From Cupriavidus necator N-1 (GTDB taxonomy: Bacteria > Pseudomonadota > Gammaproteobacteria > Burkholderiales > Burkholderiaceae), in the NCBI RefSeq assembly GCF_000219215.1, contig NC_015726.1, positions 3,410,001 to 3,474,000 on the forward strand: a stretch of 64,000 bases of DNA, in the 5' to 3' direction. The notes under the pieces are model-generated. The model saw nothing but the letters and a program-made list of their open reading frames with translations. It did not search any database and was not told the DNA's origin. This document shows, one piece after another, positions 9,810 through 18,953 of the stretch. The stretch's first letter is position 1, and every line of letters begins with the position of its first letter. A program made the position numbers and the translations under genes.

Positions 9810-10892
9810 ATGAAAGCCAGCATGCTTGCCAAGCTCGACCAACTGGCCGAGCGACTCGATGAAGTCAACGCCCTGCTCGCGCGCGAAGACGCGACCGCCA
9901 AGATCGACCAGTACCGCAAGCTCAGCCGCGAACATGCCGAGTTGTCGCCGGTGGCCGAGCAATACGGCCAGTACCGCCAGGCGCAGGACGACCTGGCCAC
10001 CGCGCAGGCGCTGCTGGACGATCCGGAGATGAAGGACTTTGCCGCCGACGAGATCGCCAGCGCGCGCGCGCGGCTGGAAGCCCTGGAAGCGAGCCTGCAG
10101 CGCCTGCTGCTGCCCAAGGACCCCAACGACGACCGCAACCTGCTGCTGGAAATCCGCGCCGGCACCGGCGGCGAGGAAAGCGCACTGTTCGCCGGCGACC
10201 TGCTGCGCATGTACACGCGCTATGCCGAACGCCAGCGCTGGCAGGTCGAAGTGATGAGCGAATCGGAATCAGACCTGGGCGGCTACAAGGAAGTGATCGT
10301 GCGCATCGCCGGCGACGCGGCATTCTCCAGGCTGAAGTTCGAATCAGGCGGCCACCGCGTGCAGCGCGTGCCGGCGACCGAGGCGCAGGGGCGCATCCAT
10401 ACCTCGGCCTGCACGGTCGCGGTCATGCCCGAAGCCGATGAAGTGGGCGAAGTCGAGATCAACCCGGCCGACCTGCGCATCGACACCTTCCGCGCCTCGG
10501 GCGCGGGCGGCCAGCACGTCAACAAGACCGATTCCGCGGTGCGCCTCACCCACCTGCCGACCGGCATCGTGGTCGAGTGCCAGGACGACCGCAGCCAGCA
10601 CCGCAACAAGGACAAGGCGATGAAGGTGCTGGCGGCCCGCATCAAGGACATGCAGACGCGCGCCGCGCAGGCCAAGGAGGCCAGCACGCGGCGCAACCTG
10701 ATCGGCTCGGGCGACCGCAGCGACCGCATCCGCACCTACAACTTCCCGCAGGGGCGGGTGACCGACCACCGTATCAACCTGACGCTGTACAAGATCGACA
10801 TGATCATGGACGGCGACATGGATGAACTGCTGTCGGCGCTGGCCTCCGAGCATCAGGCTGACCAGCTGGCAGCGCTTGGCGAAGGTGCGTAA
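9810..10892 (+). CDS. prfA: Peptide chain release factor 1
   Basis: Reads UAA and UAG in the ribosomal A site and triggers peptide release. 360 residues, as in E. coli. The codon-recognition PAT tripeptide lies in [18 protein letters not shown] (about residue 188), and the catalytic GGQ in [16 protein letters not shown] (about residue 233); its glutamine is the substrate of PrmC, encoded two genes on. It sits 98 bp after hemA on the same strand. Confidence 0.98.
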   Translation: MKASMLAKLDQLAERLDEVNALLAREDATAKIDQYRKLSREHAELSPVAEQYGQYRQAQDDLATAQALLDDPEMKDFAADEIASARARLEALEASLQRLLLPKDPNDDRNLLLEIRAGTGGEESALFAGDLLRMYTRYAERQRWQVEVMSESESDLGGYKEVIVRIAGDAAFSRLKFESGGHRVQRVPATEAQGRIHTSACTVAVMPEADEVGEVEINPADLRIDTFRASGAGGQHVNKTDSAVRLTHLPTGIVVECQDDRSQHRNKDKAMKVLAARIKDMQTRAAQAKEASTRRNLIGSGDRSDRIRTYNFPQGRVTDHRINLTLYKIDMIMDGDMDELLSALASEHQADQLAALGEGA

Positions 10893-11008
10893 GCGCCACT
10901 AAACCCATCCGCAAAAGACTTCCGCCACGAACACCGCGTAAAGTCGCCGATATCTTTGTATTTCTTGTAAATGCTTGAAACAGCACTGGTAGGGGTAAGG
11001 CGGCTGTC

Positions 11009-11014
11009 TATAAT
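11009..11014 (+). promoter_or_regulatory. Possible -10 box for the Ala-rich lipoprotein gene
   Basis: TATAAT in a 190-bp gap, 70 bp before the ATG at 11084. No clear -35 box is seen at the right distance. Confidence 0.35.
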
Positions 11015-11083
11015 CGATTTCGACCGGCAAACGGAGAATGGTGCCGGCGTAGTCTCTCCCGAGAACATACCTAGGACGAAATC

Positions 11084-11413
11084 ATGAAAAAACTGCTCGC
11101 GCTGTTGATGATCACCGCGGCCATGGCCGCTTGCAGCAAGAAGGAAGAAGCCCCGCCTGCCGCCTCGAACGCCGAGAGCGCCATGCAAAGCGCCGCTGAA
11201 TCCGCCAAGGCCGCCGCGAGCGATGCCGCCGCTGCCGCCAGCAACGCCGCTGACGCAGCCAAGTCCGCCGCCAGCGGTGCTGCAGCCGACGTCTCGGCCG
11301 CCGCCGAAAAGGCCAAGGAAGACGCCGGTCACGCCATGGCAAATGCCAAGCAGGCCGCCAAGGATGCCGTCAACACGGGTGCCGACAAGGCCAAGGACGC
11401 CGTCAATAAGTAA
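11084..11413 (+). CDS. Small Ala/Lys-rich lipoprotein
   Basis: 109-residue lipoprotein: the signal MKKLLALLMITAAMAACSKK ends in a lipobox (AMAAC), then comes a long alanine-rich helical region with regularly spaced Lys, Asp and Glu (SAAESAKAAASDAAAAAS and similar). The pattern is that of a low-complexity amphipathic helix or coiled coil, somewhat like LEA or Lpp-like proteins. It has its own promoter-like region and a strong terminator, so it is probably an independent gene inserted in the hemA-prfA-prmC run. Function unknown; an envelope role is inferred. Confidence 0.8.
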   Translation: MKKLLALLMITAAMAACSKKEEAPPAASNAESAMQSAAESAKAAASDAAAAASNAADAAKSAASGAAADVSAAAEKAKEDAGHAMANAKQAAKDAVNTGADKAKDAVNK

Positions 11414-11488
11414 TCGTCCGGGCGGGGGCATTGCGCCACCCGCTGTCGATGAGCGGTACACTGGCGCCAAGCTGGAAGTCCCGCCCCA

Positions 11489-11526
11489 AAGCCCCGCCAG
11501 GCCTTTGCGCCGGTGGGGTTTTTTGT
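11489..11526 (+). terminator. Rho-independent terminator after the lipoprotein gene
   Basis: Stem CCCCGCC/GGTGGGG (one G-T pair) followed by TTTTTT, 31 bp before prmC. Confidence 0.88.
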
Positions 11527-11556
11527 AGCCGGCAAAAGAACCGTCCCCCCCTTTCG

Positions 11557-12450
11557 ATGTCTTCCCCAAACTCTGCCGCGCTGCCGGCGACCCCCACGCT
11601 GCGCGAAGCCCAGACCCTCGCCGCCATGGTCGGGTTGCCTGCCCTGGAAGTGCGCATGCTGCTGACGCATGTCACCGGCCTGAGCCGCACCCAGCTGATC
11701 ACGCGTGACACCGACACCCTCACCATCGCCCAGCGCGACGCCTTTGCCACGCTGCTGGCGCGGCGGCTGGCGGGCGAGCCGATGGCCTACCTGATCGGCG
11801 AGCGCGAATTCTTCGGCCGCAAGTTCCGGGTCACGCCTGACGTGCTGATCCCGCGGCCCGATACCGAGGTCGCCGCCGAAGCCTCGCTGGCTCGGCTGGC
11901 CGAGGTGCCGCAGCCGACCGTGCTGGACCTGGGCACGGGCTCGGGCATCCTGGCCGTGACGCTGGCGCGCGAGCGCCGCGATGCGCAAGTCTGGGCCACC
12001 GACATCTCGCCCGGCGCGCTGATGGTGGCGCAGGACAACGCCAGCGCGCTCGGCGCCGACCGCATCCACTTCCTGGTATCTGACTGGTACGCGGCGCTGC
12101 CGGCGGGCCTGCGCTTCCACCTGATCGTCAGTAATCCGCCCTATATCGCCGAGGGCGACCCGCACCTGGCCGAAGGCGACCTGCGCTTCGAACCGATCGA
12201 CGCGCTCACCGACCACGACGACGGCCTGTCCGACCTGCGGGTCATCGTCGCCGGTGCCGGCGCCCGGCTGCTGCCTGGCGGCTGGCTGCTGATGGAGCAT
12301 GGCTACGACCAGGCGCAGGCCACCCGCCAGCTGCTGGAGGACGCCGGTTTCACCGGGGTCTTCACCGCCCGCGACCTGGCCGGCCTGGAACGCTGCACCG
12401 GCGGGCGCTGGCCAGGCGCTCAGCCCGGCGGCATCACTGCCGCTCACTGA
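11557..12450 (+). CDS. prmC: Release factor glutamine methyltransferase PrmC
   Basis: SAM-dependent N5-methylation of the GGQ glutamine of release factors RF1 and RF2. 297 residues: helical N-terminal domain, SAM-binding motif LDLGTGSGILAV (about residue 128) and the glutamine-binding NPPY in VSNPPYIAEGD. The ATG at 11557 is preferred because the upstream reading frame passes through the terminator. Its partner prfA is two genes upstream. Confidence 0.95.
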   Translation: MSSPNSAALPATPTLREAQTLAAMVGLPALEVRMLLTHVTGLSRTQLITRDTDTLTIAQRDAFATLLARRLAGEPMAYLIGEREFFGRKFRVTPDVLIPRPDTEVAAEASLARLAEVPQPTVLDLGTGSGILAVTLARERRDAQVWATDISPGALMVAQDNASALGADRIHFLVSDWYAALPAGLRFHLIVSNPPYIAEGDPHLAEGDLRFEPIDALTDHDDGLSDLRVIVAGAGARLLPGGWLLMEHGYDQAQATRQLLEDAGFTGVFTARDLAGLERCTGGRWPGAQPGGITAAH

Positions 12451-12570
12451 AGCCCGGCGGCGATTCCGGTAAAATCGTTGTCAGATCCCCGCCACCGGCC
12501 AGGCCGCGTGGTGTCCCATTCCCCCCAGGCGGCGCCCGCGACACGGCATCGCCCCACTGAAAAGCAAACC

Positions 12571-12882
12571 ATGAGCGACGTGCAGCAAAAGATCGATCAG
12601 ATCGTCAAGGGCAACCCGGTAGTCCTGTTCATGAAGGGCACCGCGCAATTCCCGATGTGCGGCTTCTCGGGCCGCGCCATCCAGATCCTGAAGGCCTGCG
12701 GCGTGGACGCGCCCACCACGGTCAACGTGCTGGATGACGAAGGCGTGCGCCAGGGCATCAAGGAATACGCCAACTGGCCGACCATCCCGCAGCTCTACGT
12801 GAACGGTGAGTTCATCGGCGGCTCGGACATCATGATGGAGATGTACCAGAACGGCGAACTGCAAACCCTGCTGAAGGGCTGA
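12571..12882 (+). CDS. grxD: Monothiol glutaredoxin, Grx4/GrxD type
   Basis: 103-residue CGFS glutaredoxin that binds and passes on [2Fe-2S] clusters, often with BolA-type partners. The active site PMCGFSGR has its cysteine at residue 30; the glutathione-binding NWPTIPQLYVNGEFIGGSD block is complete. ATG at 12571 follows an AAAGCAAACC leader. It lies between prmC and ubiX on the same strand. Confidence 0.96.
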   Translation: MSDVQQKIDQIVKGNPVVLFMKGTAQFPMCGFSGRAIQILKACGVDAPTTVNVLDDEGVRQGIKEYANWPTIPQLYVNGEFIGGSDIMMEMYQNGELQTLLKG

Positions 12883-12890
12883 GTTCCTTT

Positions 12891-13514
12891 ATGTCCGTGA
12901 CTGGCGGCACACCCAAACGGCTGATCGTCGCCATCACGGGCGCCACCGGCGCCATCTACGGCGTGCGCCTGCTGCAGGTGCTGCGCGCGGCGCCTTCCGT
13001 GGAAACCCATCTGCTGATTTCGCCGGCTGGCGTGATGAACCTGCAGCACGAGCTGGACATCAGCCGTGCCGAGGTGGAGGCACTGGCCAGCGTCGTGCAC
13101 AACGTGCGCGACATCGGTGCGACCATCGCCAGCGGCTCGTTCCGCGCACAGGCGATGGTGGTGGCCCCCTGCTCCATGCGCACGCTGGCGGCGATAGCGC
13201 ACGGCCTGTCCGACAACCTGATCACGCGCGCCGCCGACGTCACGCTCAAGGAGCGGCGCAAGCTGGTGCTGATGGTGCGGGAAACGCCGCTGAACCTTGC
13301 GCACCTGCGCAATATGACGGCGGTGACGGAAATGGGCGGGATCGTGTTCCCGCCGGTGCCGGGTTTCTACCAGAAGCCACAGAGCATTGCCGAACTGGTC
13401 GACCATACGGTCGGGCGCGTGCTCGACCTGGTGGACTTGCCGGAGATCGGCCAGACGCTCGCGCCCAGCTGGGGCGGGCTGAATAGCCGGGCTGGCGACG
13501 CCGCCGGCAACTGA
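12891..13514 (+). CDS. ubiX: Flavin prenyltransferase UbiX
   Basis: Makes prenylated FMN, the cofactor of the UbiD decarboxylase in ubiquinone synthesis. 207 residues. Seen: LIVAITGATGAIYGVRLL at the N-terminus (FMN and phosphate binding), the VVAPCSMRTLAAIAHGLSDNLITRAADV block, and RRKLVLMVRETPLNLAHLRNM with the Arg and Glu used for dimethylallyl phosphate. Eight bases after grxD, so probably co-transcribed. Confidence 0.95.
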   Translation: MSVTGGTPKRLIVAITGATGAIYGVRLLQVLRAAPSVETHLLISPAGVMNLQHELDISRAEVEALASVVHNVRDIGATIASGSFRAQAMVVAPCSMRTLAAIAHGLSDNLITRAADVTLKERRKLVLMVRETPLNLAHLRNMTAVTEMGGIVFPPVPGFYQKPQSIAELVDHTVGRVLDLVDLPEIGQTLAPSWGGLNSRAGDAAGN

Positions 13515-13521
13515 AATGCCA

Positions 13522-13550
13522 CCGGCGCGCAGCCTCTCTCTACGCGCCGG
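13522..13550. terminator. Bidirectional hairpin between ubiX and the lipoprotein gene
   Basis: Arms CCGGCGCG (13522-13529) and CGCGCCGG (13543-13550) lie between convergent stop codons; no long T tract. Confidence 0.5.
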
Positions 13551-13583
13551 CATCCTCCTGCATCATCCTGCCAACGGCTGCCT

Positions 13584-13784
13584 TTACCAGTGGCGGTATC
13601 CCCGGCCGTAGTAGCCATAGCCACCGTAATAGTACGGCCGCGGTGCCACCACGACCGGCGCCGGGGCCACGTACACCGGCGCAGGGCCGACCGCGGGGCC
13701 GGCGGGCGTGGGATAGACGGCGCAGCCGCCCAGCAGGGTGACGGATGCCGCTGCGGCAGCCAGTCCAATCGTCAGCATTCTCAT
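13584..13784 (-). CDS. Small Tyr/Gly/Pro-rich lipoprotein
   Basis: 66-residue lipoprotein. Signal MRMLTIGLAAAAASVTLLGGC with a lipobox (LGGC), then a proline/valine-rich stretch (VGPAPVYVAPAPVVVAPRP) and a Tyr-Gly tail (YYYGGYGYYGRGYRHW). The ATG at 13784 has AAGGA upstream. Similar tiny proteins are frequent in Burkholderiales and have no known function. Confidence 0.75.
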   Translation of the reverse strand: MRMLTIGLAAAAASVTLLGGCAVYPTPAGPAVGPAPVYVAPAPVVVAPRPYYYGGYGYYGRGYRHW

Positions 13785-13920
13785 GATTTGTCCTTGGGGT
13801 CGGAACGGGCATGTGCCTGCCCTGCTGACGTTATACGGGCAGAAACCGTAATACGGCGTCAAAGGCGTGTAAGGCTTGTTACCGTTCCCTACGCGCCTTG
13901 TAACACATCCAGAGATGCCG

Positions 13921-15438
13921 TCAGATCTCGAACCGTATCCCCTGCGCCAGCGGCAGCGAATCGCCATAGTTGATGGTGTTGGTGGCGCGGCGCATATAGC
14001 CCTTCCACGCATCCGATCCCGACTCGCGGCCCCCGCCGGTCGCCTTTTCCCCACCGAAGGCGCCGCCGATCTCCGCGCCGCTGGTGCCGATGTTGACGTT
14101 GGCGATGCCGCAGTCGCTGCCTGCCGAGGACAGGAAGCGCTCGGCCTCGCGCATCGATTCCGTGAAGATGCACGACGATAGCCCGTGCGCCGCGGCATTG
14201 TTCAGCGCGATGGCCTCGTCCAGCGTGGTGTACGGCATCATGTACAGGATCGGCGCGAAGGTTTCGGTCAGCATGGTGTCGTGCTGTTCGTCGGTCATGA
14301 CCAGCGCGGGCCGCACATAACAGGCATGCGGGTAGCGGTCGGCGAGCAGCCGTTCGCCGCCGGTGACGATATTGCCTTGCGCGCGGCAGGCGGCCAGCGC
14401 ATTGGCCATGGCATCGCCCGCGGCAGTATCGATCAGCGGGCCGACCAGGGTGCCGTCGGCGAGCGGGTCGCCGACGGGCAGGCGGTCGAACACCGTGATC
14501 AGCCGGCTCGCCATGGTGTCCATCAGGTCGGCGTGGATAAAGCAGCGACGCAGCGTGGTGCAACGCTGGCCCGCCGTGCCGGCCGCGGCAAAGGTGATGG
14601 CCCGCACCGCCAGCTCGATGTCGGCCGAGGGCGCGACGATGGCGGCATTGTTGCCGCCCAGCTCCAGGATGCTGCGCTTGAAGTGCCCGGCGCAGGCAAT
14701 GCCGACCTCGCGGCCCATGCGGGTCGAGCCGGTGGCGCTGACCAGCCGCACCGCCGGGTGCGATACCAGGTGGGTGCCCAGCATGCGCCCGCCCGGCAGC
14801 ACCGCCGAGATGCCGGTGTGCTGCGGCGCCGCGGCGGCCAGCACGCGCTCCAGCAGGCCATGCGCGGCCAGCGCGCACAGGGTGACTCTTTCCGAGGGTT
14901 TCCAGATCACGCCGTTGCCGCACACCAGCGCCAGCGCCGCATTCCACGCCCACACCGCCACCGGGAAGTTGAAGGCCGAGATCACGCCGCACAGCCCATA
15001 CGGATGCCAGGTCTCGCGCATTGCATGCTGCGGGCGCTCGGAGGCGATGGTCAGCCCGTGCAGCTGGCGCGACAGCCCGACCGCGAAGTCGCAGATGTCG
15101 ATCATCTCCTGCACCTCGCCCAGGCCTTCCTGCAGGATCTTGCCGGACTCCAGCGAGACCAGCCGGCCCAGCGCCGGCTTGTGTTCGCGCAGCACCTCGC
15201 CGAAGCGCCGCACGATCTCGCCGCGCGCGGGCGCGGGCAGCAGCGCCCAGGTGGTCTGCGCCGCATGGGCGCGGGCGATCAGCGCGTCGGCCTGCGCCGG
15301 CGTGCAGGCCGGGACATGGCCGATGGCCTCGCCATCGACCGGCGAGCGTACCGTCACGGTACCGGCCGGCGCGCCCTCCCGCCACGGCCGCGGCAGGCCC
15401 AGCGAATCCCAGCAGGCAGCGAACTCTTGCGCTTTCAT
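13921..15438 (-). CDS. amaB: L-piperidine/piperideine-6-carboxylate dehydrogenase (ALDH7 type)
   Basis: NAD(P)-dependent oxidation of alpha-aminoadipic semialdehyde (in equilibrium with piperideine-6-carboxylate) to 2-aminoadipate. 505 residues with the ALDH cofactor block ISAFNFPVAVWAWNAALAL, GSTRMGREV, the general base in LELGGNNAAIV, the catalytic cysteine in GTAGQRCTTLRR and the ALDH7-like GGAFGGEKATGGGRESGSDAWK. AGGAGACCGTCAT precedes the ATG at 15438, which overlaps the upstream dehydrogenase gene by 4 bases. That coupling fits a two-step lysine catabolic pathway. Confidence 0.9.
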   Translation of the reverse strand: MKAQEFAACWDSLGLPRPWREGAPAGTVTVRSPVDGEAIGHVPACTPAQADALIARAHAAQTTWALLPAPARGEIVRRFGEVLREHKPALGRLVSLESGKILQEGLGEVQEMIDICDFAVGLSRQLHGLTIASERPQHAMRETWHPYGLCGVISAFNFPVAVWAWNAALALVCGNGVIWKPSERVTLCALAAHGLLERVLAAAAPQHTGISAVLPGGRMLGTHLVSHPAVRLVSATGSTRMGREVGIACAGHFKRSILELGGNNAAIVAPSADIELAVRAITFAAAGTAGQRCTTLRRCFIHADLMDTMASRLITVFDRLPVGDPLADGTLVGPLIDTAAGDAMANALAACRAQGNIVTGGERLLADRYPHACYVRPALVMTDEQHDTMLTETFAPILYMMPYTTLDEAIALNNAAAHGLSSCIFTESMREAERFLSSAGSDCGIANVNIGTSGAEIGGAFGGEKATGGGRESGSDAWKGYMRRATNTINYGDSLPLAQGIRFEI

Positions 15439-16616
15439 ATGACGGTCTCCTGGAGCGGATGCTGCGTGTAGTGGCGGCCGAAGCGATTGGCAAGGAAGGC
15501 GTCCAGCGGCATCGACTCCTGCCGCACGAAGCCGGATTGCGGCAGCGCGCCGGTGGCCACCATGTCCAGCGCGGTGCAGATTCCCGCGGCGGTGGTCAGC
15601 TGGATCGCGTTGACATGGCCACCCTTGCCATCCACTCCGCCGATGCGCGCCGAGAACGAAGCCTGCGTCAGCGGCCCGCGCCCGCGTTCGCCCCCGGCGG
15701 GGTAGCCGGTGGCGGTGGCGAACACGATCACCACGTCCTGGTCGGTCACCGGGATGGCGCGGTCGAAGATATCGCGCAGCCATTCGCGGCGTTCGCGCAG
15801 GCGCAGGTCGTTGAGCAGCAGTTTCATCAGCGCGCAATGGCCCGGATAGCGGATGGACTTGTAGTCGACATGGCGCGCGCGGCCGGCCAGCGTCTCGGGC
15901 AGCGTGCCCAGGCCGCCAGATGTATTAAAGGCTTCGTACTCGATGCCGTCCAGCGCGAAGCTTTCCAGCCCCTCCAGCGCCGTCAGTTCCACGCGGCGGC
16001 CGTCGACGATGGCCTCGCACGGGTTGCAGTACTCGTTGATCAGTCCCTCGGTGCTCCAGGTCAGGTTGTACTTGAGCGCATTGCTGGGGTAGCGCGGCAG
16101 CGCGCCGACCCGCATCTGCAGGTCCAGCAGTTCCCCCCCGCCGCGCAGGAAGCGCTGCGCCAGGTCATGCCCGACTACGCCGATAAAGCCCGGCGCCAGC
16201 CCGCACTGCGGCATCAGCACCGAGCGCGCGCTTTGCGCCAGCTGGCGGATGGCCTGGGTCGCGGCCACGTCCTCGGTCAGGTCGAAGTAATGCACGCCCA
16301 GGCGCGCCGCCACCGAAGCCACGCTGATCGCGGCGTGGAACGGCAGCGCGTTGAGCACGGCATCGGCGCCGGCCAGCAACGCGGCGCAGGTGCCGGGCTC
16401 GGTGGGGTCGCCGGCGCGCGCCAGCACGCCGCGCGGCAGGCCGTCGAGGCGGCGTGCGTCATGATCGACCACGCTGACGCGGTAGTCGCCAGTGTCATGC
16501 AGCATGCTGGCAATGGTGCGCCCGATCTTGCCCGCACCCAGCACCACCACGTGCAGCGGGCGGGTCGCCTTGGGCAGGTCGCGCGGGGCCTGCCGGCCCA
16601 GGTTCGAGGCTTGCAT
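15435..16616 (-). CDS. Saccharopine dehydrogenase-fold enzyme, probable L-lysine 6-dehydrogenase
   Basis: 393-residue oxidoreductase with the Rossmann motif VVVLGAGKIGRTIASML near the N-terminus and a saccharopine-dehydrogenase-type C-terminal domain. Such proteins beside an ALDH7 gene usually oxidise the epsilon-amino group of lysine to give allysine, which the next gene product would oxidise. The ATG at 16616 follows GGAGACACC. An Lrp-family regulator is divergently transcribed 128 bp away, a common arrangement for amino-acid catabolism. The lysine substrate is inferred from context. Confidence 0.78.
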   Translation of the reverse strand: MQASNLGRQAPRDLPKATRPLHVVVLGAGKIGRTIASMLHDTGDYRVSVVDHDARRLDGLPRGVLARAGDPTEPGTCAALLAGADAVLNALPFHAAISVASVAARLGVHYFDLTEDVAATQAIRQLAQSARSVLMPQCGLAPGFIGVVGHDLAQRFLRGGGELLDLQMRVGALPRYPSNALKYNLTWSTEGLINEYCNPCEAIVDGRRVELTALEGLESFALDGIEYEAFNTSGGLGTLPETLAGRARHVDYKSIRYPGHCALMKLLLNDLRLRERREWLRDIFDRAIPVTDQDVVIVFATATGYPAGGERGRGPLTQASFSARIGGVDGKGGHVNAIQLTTAAGICTALDMVATGALPQSGFVRQESMPLDAFLANRFGRHYTQHPLQETVI

Positions 16617-16744
16617 GGTGTCTCCGTCCACAAGAAAAGGTTGTCCTGTTGACTGGAGTATGGATAGCCCGCGCGACACAATGAAGCCACAAGAACGACG
16701 AAAACCCGCCATAATCGAACGAAACGACGAACCATCCCGACGCA

Positions 16745-17194
16745 ATGACCGAGCTCGACACCACCGACCGGCACCTGCTGTCGCTGCTGCAGGCCAATGC
16801 CCGCGAAAGCGCCGCCAACCTCGCCCGGCACCTGGGTATCGCCCGCACCACCGTGGTCGCGCGCATCGCGCGGCTGGAGCGCAGCGGGGTGATTGCCGGC
16901 TACGGCGTGCGGCTGGGGCAGCGCATGGAAGACAACGCCATCCTGGCCTACTGCGGCCTGTCAGTGCAGCCCAAGGCCGCGCCCGCCATCCTGCGCGCGC
17001 TGCAGCGCCTGCCCGAGATCGAAGAGGTCAATTCCGTCAGTGGCCCGGTCGACTACCTGGTGGCGATCCGCTGCGACACGCACGACCGGCTGGACCGGCT
17101 GCTCGACGAGATCGGCATGCTCGACGGCGTCAACCACACCACCACCTCGATCGTGCTGGCACGCAAGCTCGACCGCCGGCGCGCCGCCGGCTGA
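16745..17194 (+). CDS. Lrp/AsnC-family transcriptional regulator
   Basis: 149-residue regulator with an N-terminal winged HTH (LDTTDRHLLSLLQANARESAANLARHLG and RTTVVARIARLE) and a C-terminal RAM domain (VDYLVAIRCDTHDRLDRLLDEIG), which binds amino acids and drives octamer formation. It is divergent from the lysine dehydrogenase operon, so it probably responds to lysine or a catabolite and acts on the shared 128-bp region; this is inference. Confidence 0.92.
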   Translation: MTELDTTDRHLLSLLQANARESAANLARHLGIARTTVVARIARLERSGVIAGYGVRLGQRMEDNAILAYCGLSVQPKAAPAILRALQRLPEIEEVNSVSGPVDYLVAIRCDTHDRLDRLLDEIGMLDGVNHTTTSIVLARKLDRRRAAG

Positions 17195-17238
17195 CGCGGT
17201 ATGCTGCCAACCCGATCAAGCGTTTGCGGAGCAACAAT

Positions 17239-18048
17239 ATGAACAACCCGATCCGTGTCGCCGTGGGCGGCGTGACCGGCTGGGCCGGCGGCGAACTGGC
17301 GCGCGGCGTGGCCCATGCGGCCGACATGACCCTGGTGGCCGGCTTGTCGCGCGGCGCCGCCGGGCAGCCTCTGGCGCAGCTGACCGGCCATGCCGATACG
17401 CCGGGCGTGGCGGCCGCCAGCATCGAGACCCTGGGGGCAACGCCCTACGACGTCTATGTCGAATACACCAAGCCGGGCATCGCCAAGCACAACATCCTGC
17501 AGGCGCTGGCGCACGGCGCGCACGTGGTGGTGGGCACTTCGGGGCTGACCGACGAGGACTATGCGGAGATTGATGCGGCCGCACGCCAGGCCGACCGCGG
17601 CGTGCTCGCCTGCGGCAATTTCGCCATCACGGTGGTGCTGCTGCAGAAGTTTGCCGAGATGGCCGCGCGCCACCTGGAACACTGGGAGATCATCGACTAC
17701 GCCAAGGCCGGCAAGATCGATGTGCCCTCTGGCACCGTGCGCGAGCTGGCCTACCGGCTCGGCCAGGTCAAGGCCGCCGCGCAGGCGGTGCCGGTCGACC
17801 AGGTCAACGGCCCGAAGGAAACCCGCGGCGCCACCATGTCGGGCACGCAGGTGCACGCGGTGCGGCTGCCGGGCTACCAGCTTGGCGTGGAAGTGATCTT
17901 CGGCGCCGACGGCCAGCGCCTGCACCTGAAGCACGAGGCCGGCGACGGCTCCACGCCCTATGTCGCCGGCGCGCTGCTGGCGATCCGCAAGGTCCACACC
18001 GTGCGTGGCGTGGTGCGGGGGCTGGACAAGGTGATGGAAGGGCTCTGA
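17239..18048 (+). CDS. DapB-like reductase lacking the usual catalytic histidines
   Basis: 269-residue protein of the 4-hydroxy-tetrahydrodipicolinate reductase fold: N-terminal RVAVGGVTGWAGGELARGV nucleotide-binding motif, VVGTSGLTDEDYAEI, GNFAITVVLLQKFAE and the substrate-binding KIDVPSGTVREL. In canonical DapB the residues before that lysine read E-A-H-H-R-H-K; here they are D-Y-A-K-A-G-K, so the catalytic histidine pair is absent. It lies 44 bp after the Lrp gene and may be a paralogue acting on another cyclic imine. Annotation as true DapB would be risky. Confidence 0.75.
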   Translation: MNNPIRVAVGGVTGWAGGELARGVAHAADMTLVAGLSRGAAGQPLAQLTGHADTPGVAAASIETLGATPYDVYVEYTKPGIAKHNILQALAHGAHVVVGTSGLTDEDYAEIDAAARQADRGVLACGNFAITVVLLQKFAEMAARHLEHWEIIDYAKAGKIDVPSGTVRELAYRLGQVKAAAQAVPVDQVNGPKETRGATMSGTQVHAVRLPGYQLGVEVIFGADGQRLHLKHEAGDGSTPYVAGALLAIRKVHTVRGVVRGLDKVMEGL

Positions 18049-18067
18049 GGCCCGCCTGCTGCGGGTG

Positions 18068-18799
18068 TTACCAGCTGCCAGGCTTCTCCGGCTTGGGCGC
18101 AGGCTTCGGTGCGGGCTTGGCGGCGGCTGCCTTGCCGCCCTTGGCCGCGGGCGCCGAGGCCGGATTGAGCTGCTTGTCCACCTCGGCATCCTTGTCCGCC
18201 ATCAGCATGCGCGCCTGCGGCAGCAGCATTTCGATGGTGCCGGTGTTGGGGTCTTCCGGCATGGCGTAGAGCTCAACCGTCAGCGGCTTGTGCATCCAGC
18301 CGGCGTGCAGCGTCTTGACGCTCTTGCCAGCCTTGTCGGGCATGTCGACCTGCTCCTGCCGGAACGGCTTGCCGTACAGCGCGCTGACGCTGTCGGCCGC
18401 GGCCTGCTGCGAGTTGGCGCCGGCGGTCGGCACCACCAGGCCGACCAGCGCGTTGCGGTCGACAAAGGCCAGCACAAAGGGGCCGTCCATAAAGGACGGG
18501 CGCTGCGCGCGCGGCACGCCGACCTGGCGCATCAGGCCATCGCCCTTCAGTTCGACACAGAATCCGGTGACATCGCGGCCATCGGGCGTGCGCTTGTCGG
18601 CGCAATCCGGCAAGGCCGGCAGCGGGTTGCCGATTTCCAGCATGGCCAGCAGCGGCGACAGCGCGCTGTTCTCGGCCTGGGCCTTGGCCGGTGCGGGGGC
18701 CGCCGGCCTGGCGGCAGGGGCGGAAGCAGGGGCAGCAATGGCGCCGGCAGCGGCGCCCAGCAGGCCGGCAAGCGCCAGCCCGGCAACGGGGAATTTCAA
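18068..18799 (-). CDS. Exported protein with Ala/Pro/Lys-rich ends, unknown function
   Basis: 243-residue protein starting at TTG 18799, chosen because CAGGAGTCCGAT precedes it. An N-terminal signal (MKFPVAGLALAGLLGAAAG, cleavage likely after AIAA) leads into a Pro/Ala linker, a globular region of about 150 residues with two cysteines (LPDCADK, TGFCVEL) and a C-terminal tail of Ala, Lys and Pro ending PKPEKPGSW. I recognise no known family. Located between a convergent DapB-like gene and a Bug-type binding protein gene on the same strand. Confidence 0.7.
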   Translation of the reverse strand: MKFPVAGLALAGLLGAAAGAIAAPASAPAARPAAPAPAKAQAENSALSPLLAMLEIGNPLPALPDCADKRTPDGRDVTGFCVELKGDGLMRQVGVPRAQRPSFMDGPFVLAFVDRNALVGLVVPTAGANSQQAAADSVSALYGKPFRQEQVDMPDKAGKSVKTLHAGWMHKPLTVELYAMPEDPNTGTIEMLLPQARMLMADKDAEVDKQLNPASAPAAKGGKAAAAKPAPKPAPKPEKPGSW

Positions 18800-18953
18800 A
18801 TCGGACTCCTGATGAACGGCTCCGGGTTGGAGCCCGCCCCGGCCGGGTTGTTCCTGATTGGCGCGGGCGGTGACGGGAAAGTCACCGCCGGCCTGCCGGG
18901 CCAGGGGCGAGCAGTAGCTTACCCCATGGCCCTGGCGGCTCCGGCACTTCCAG

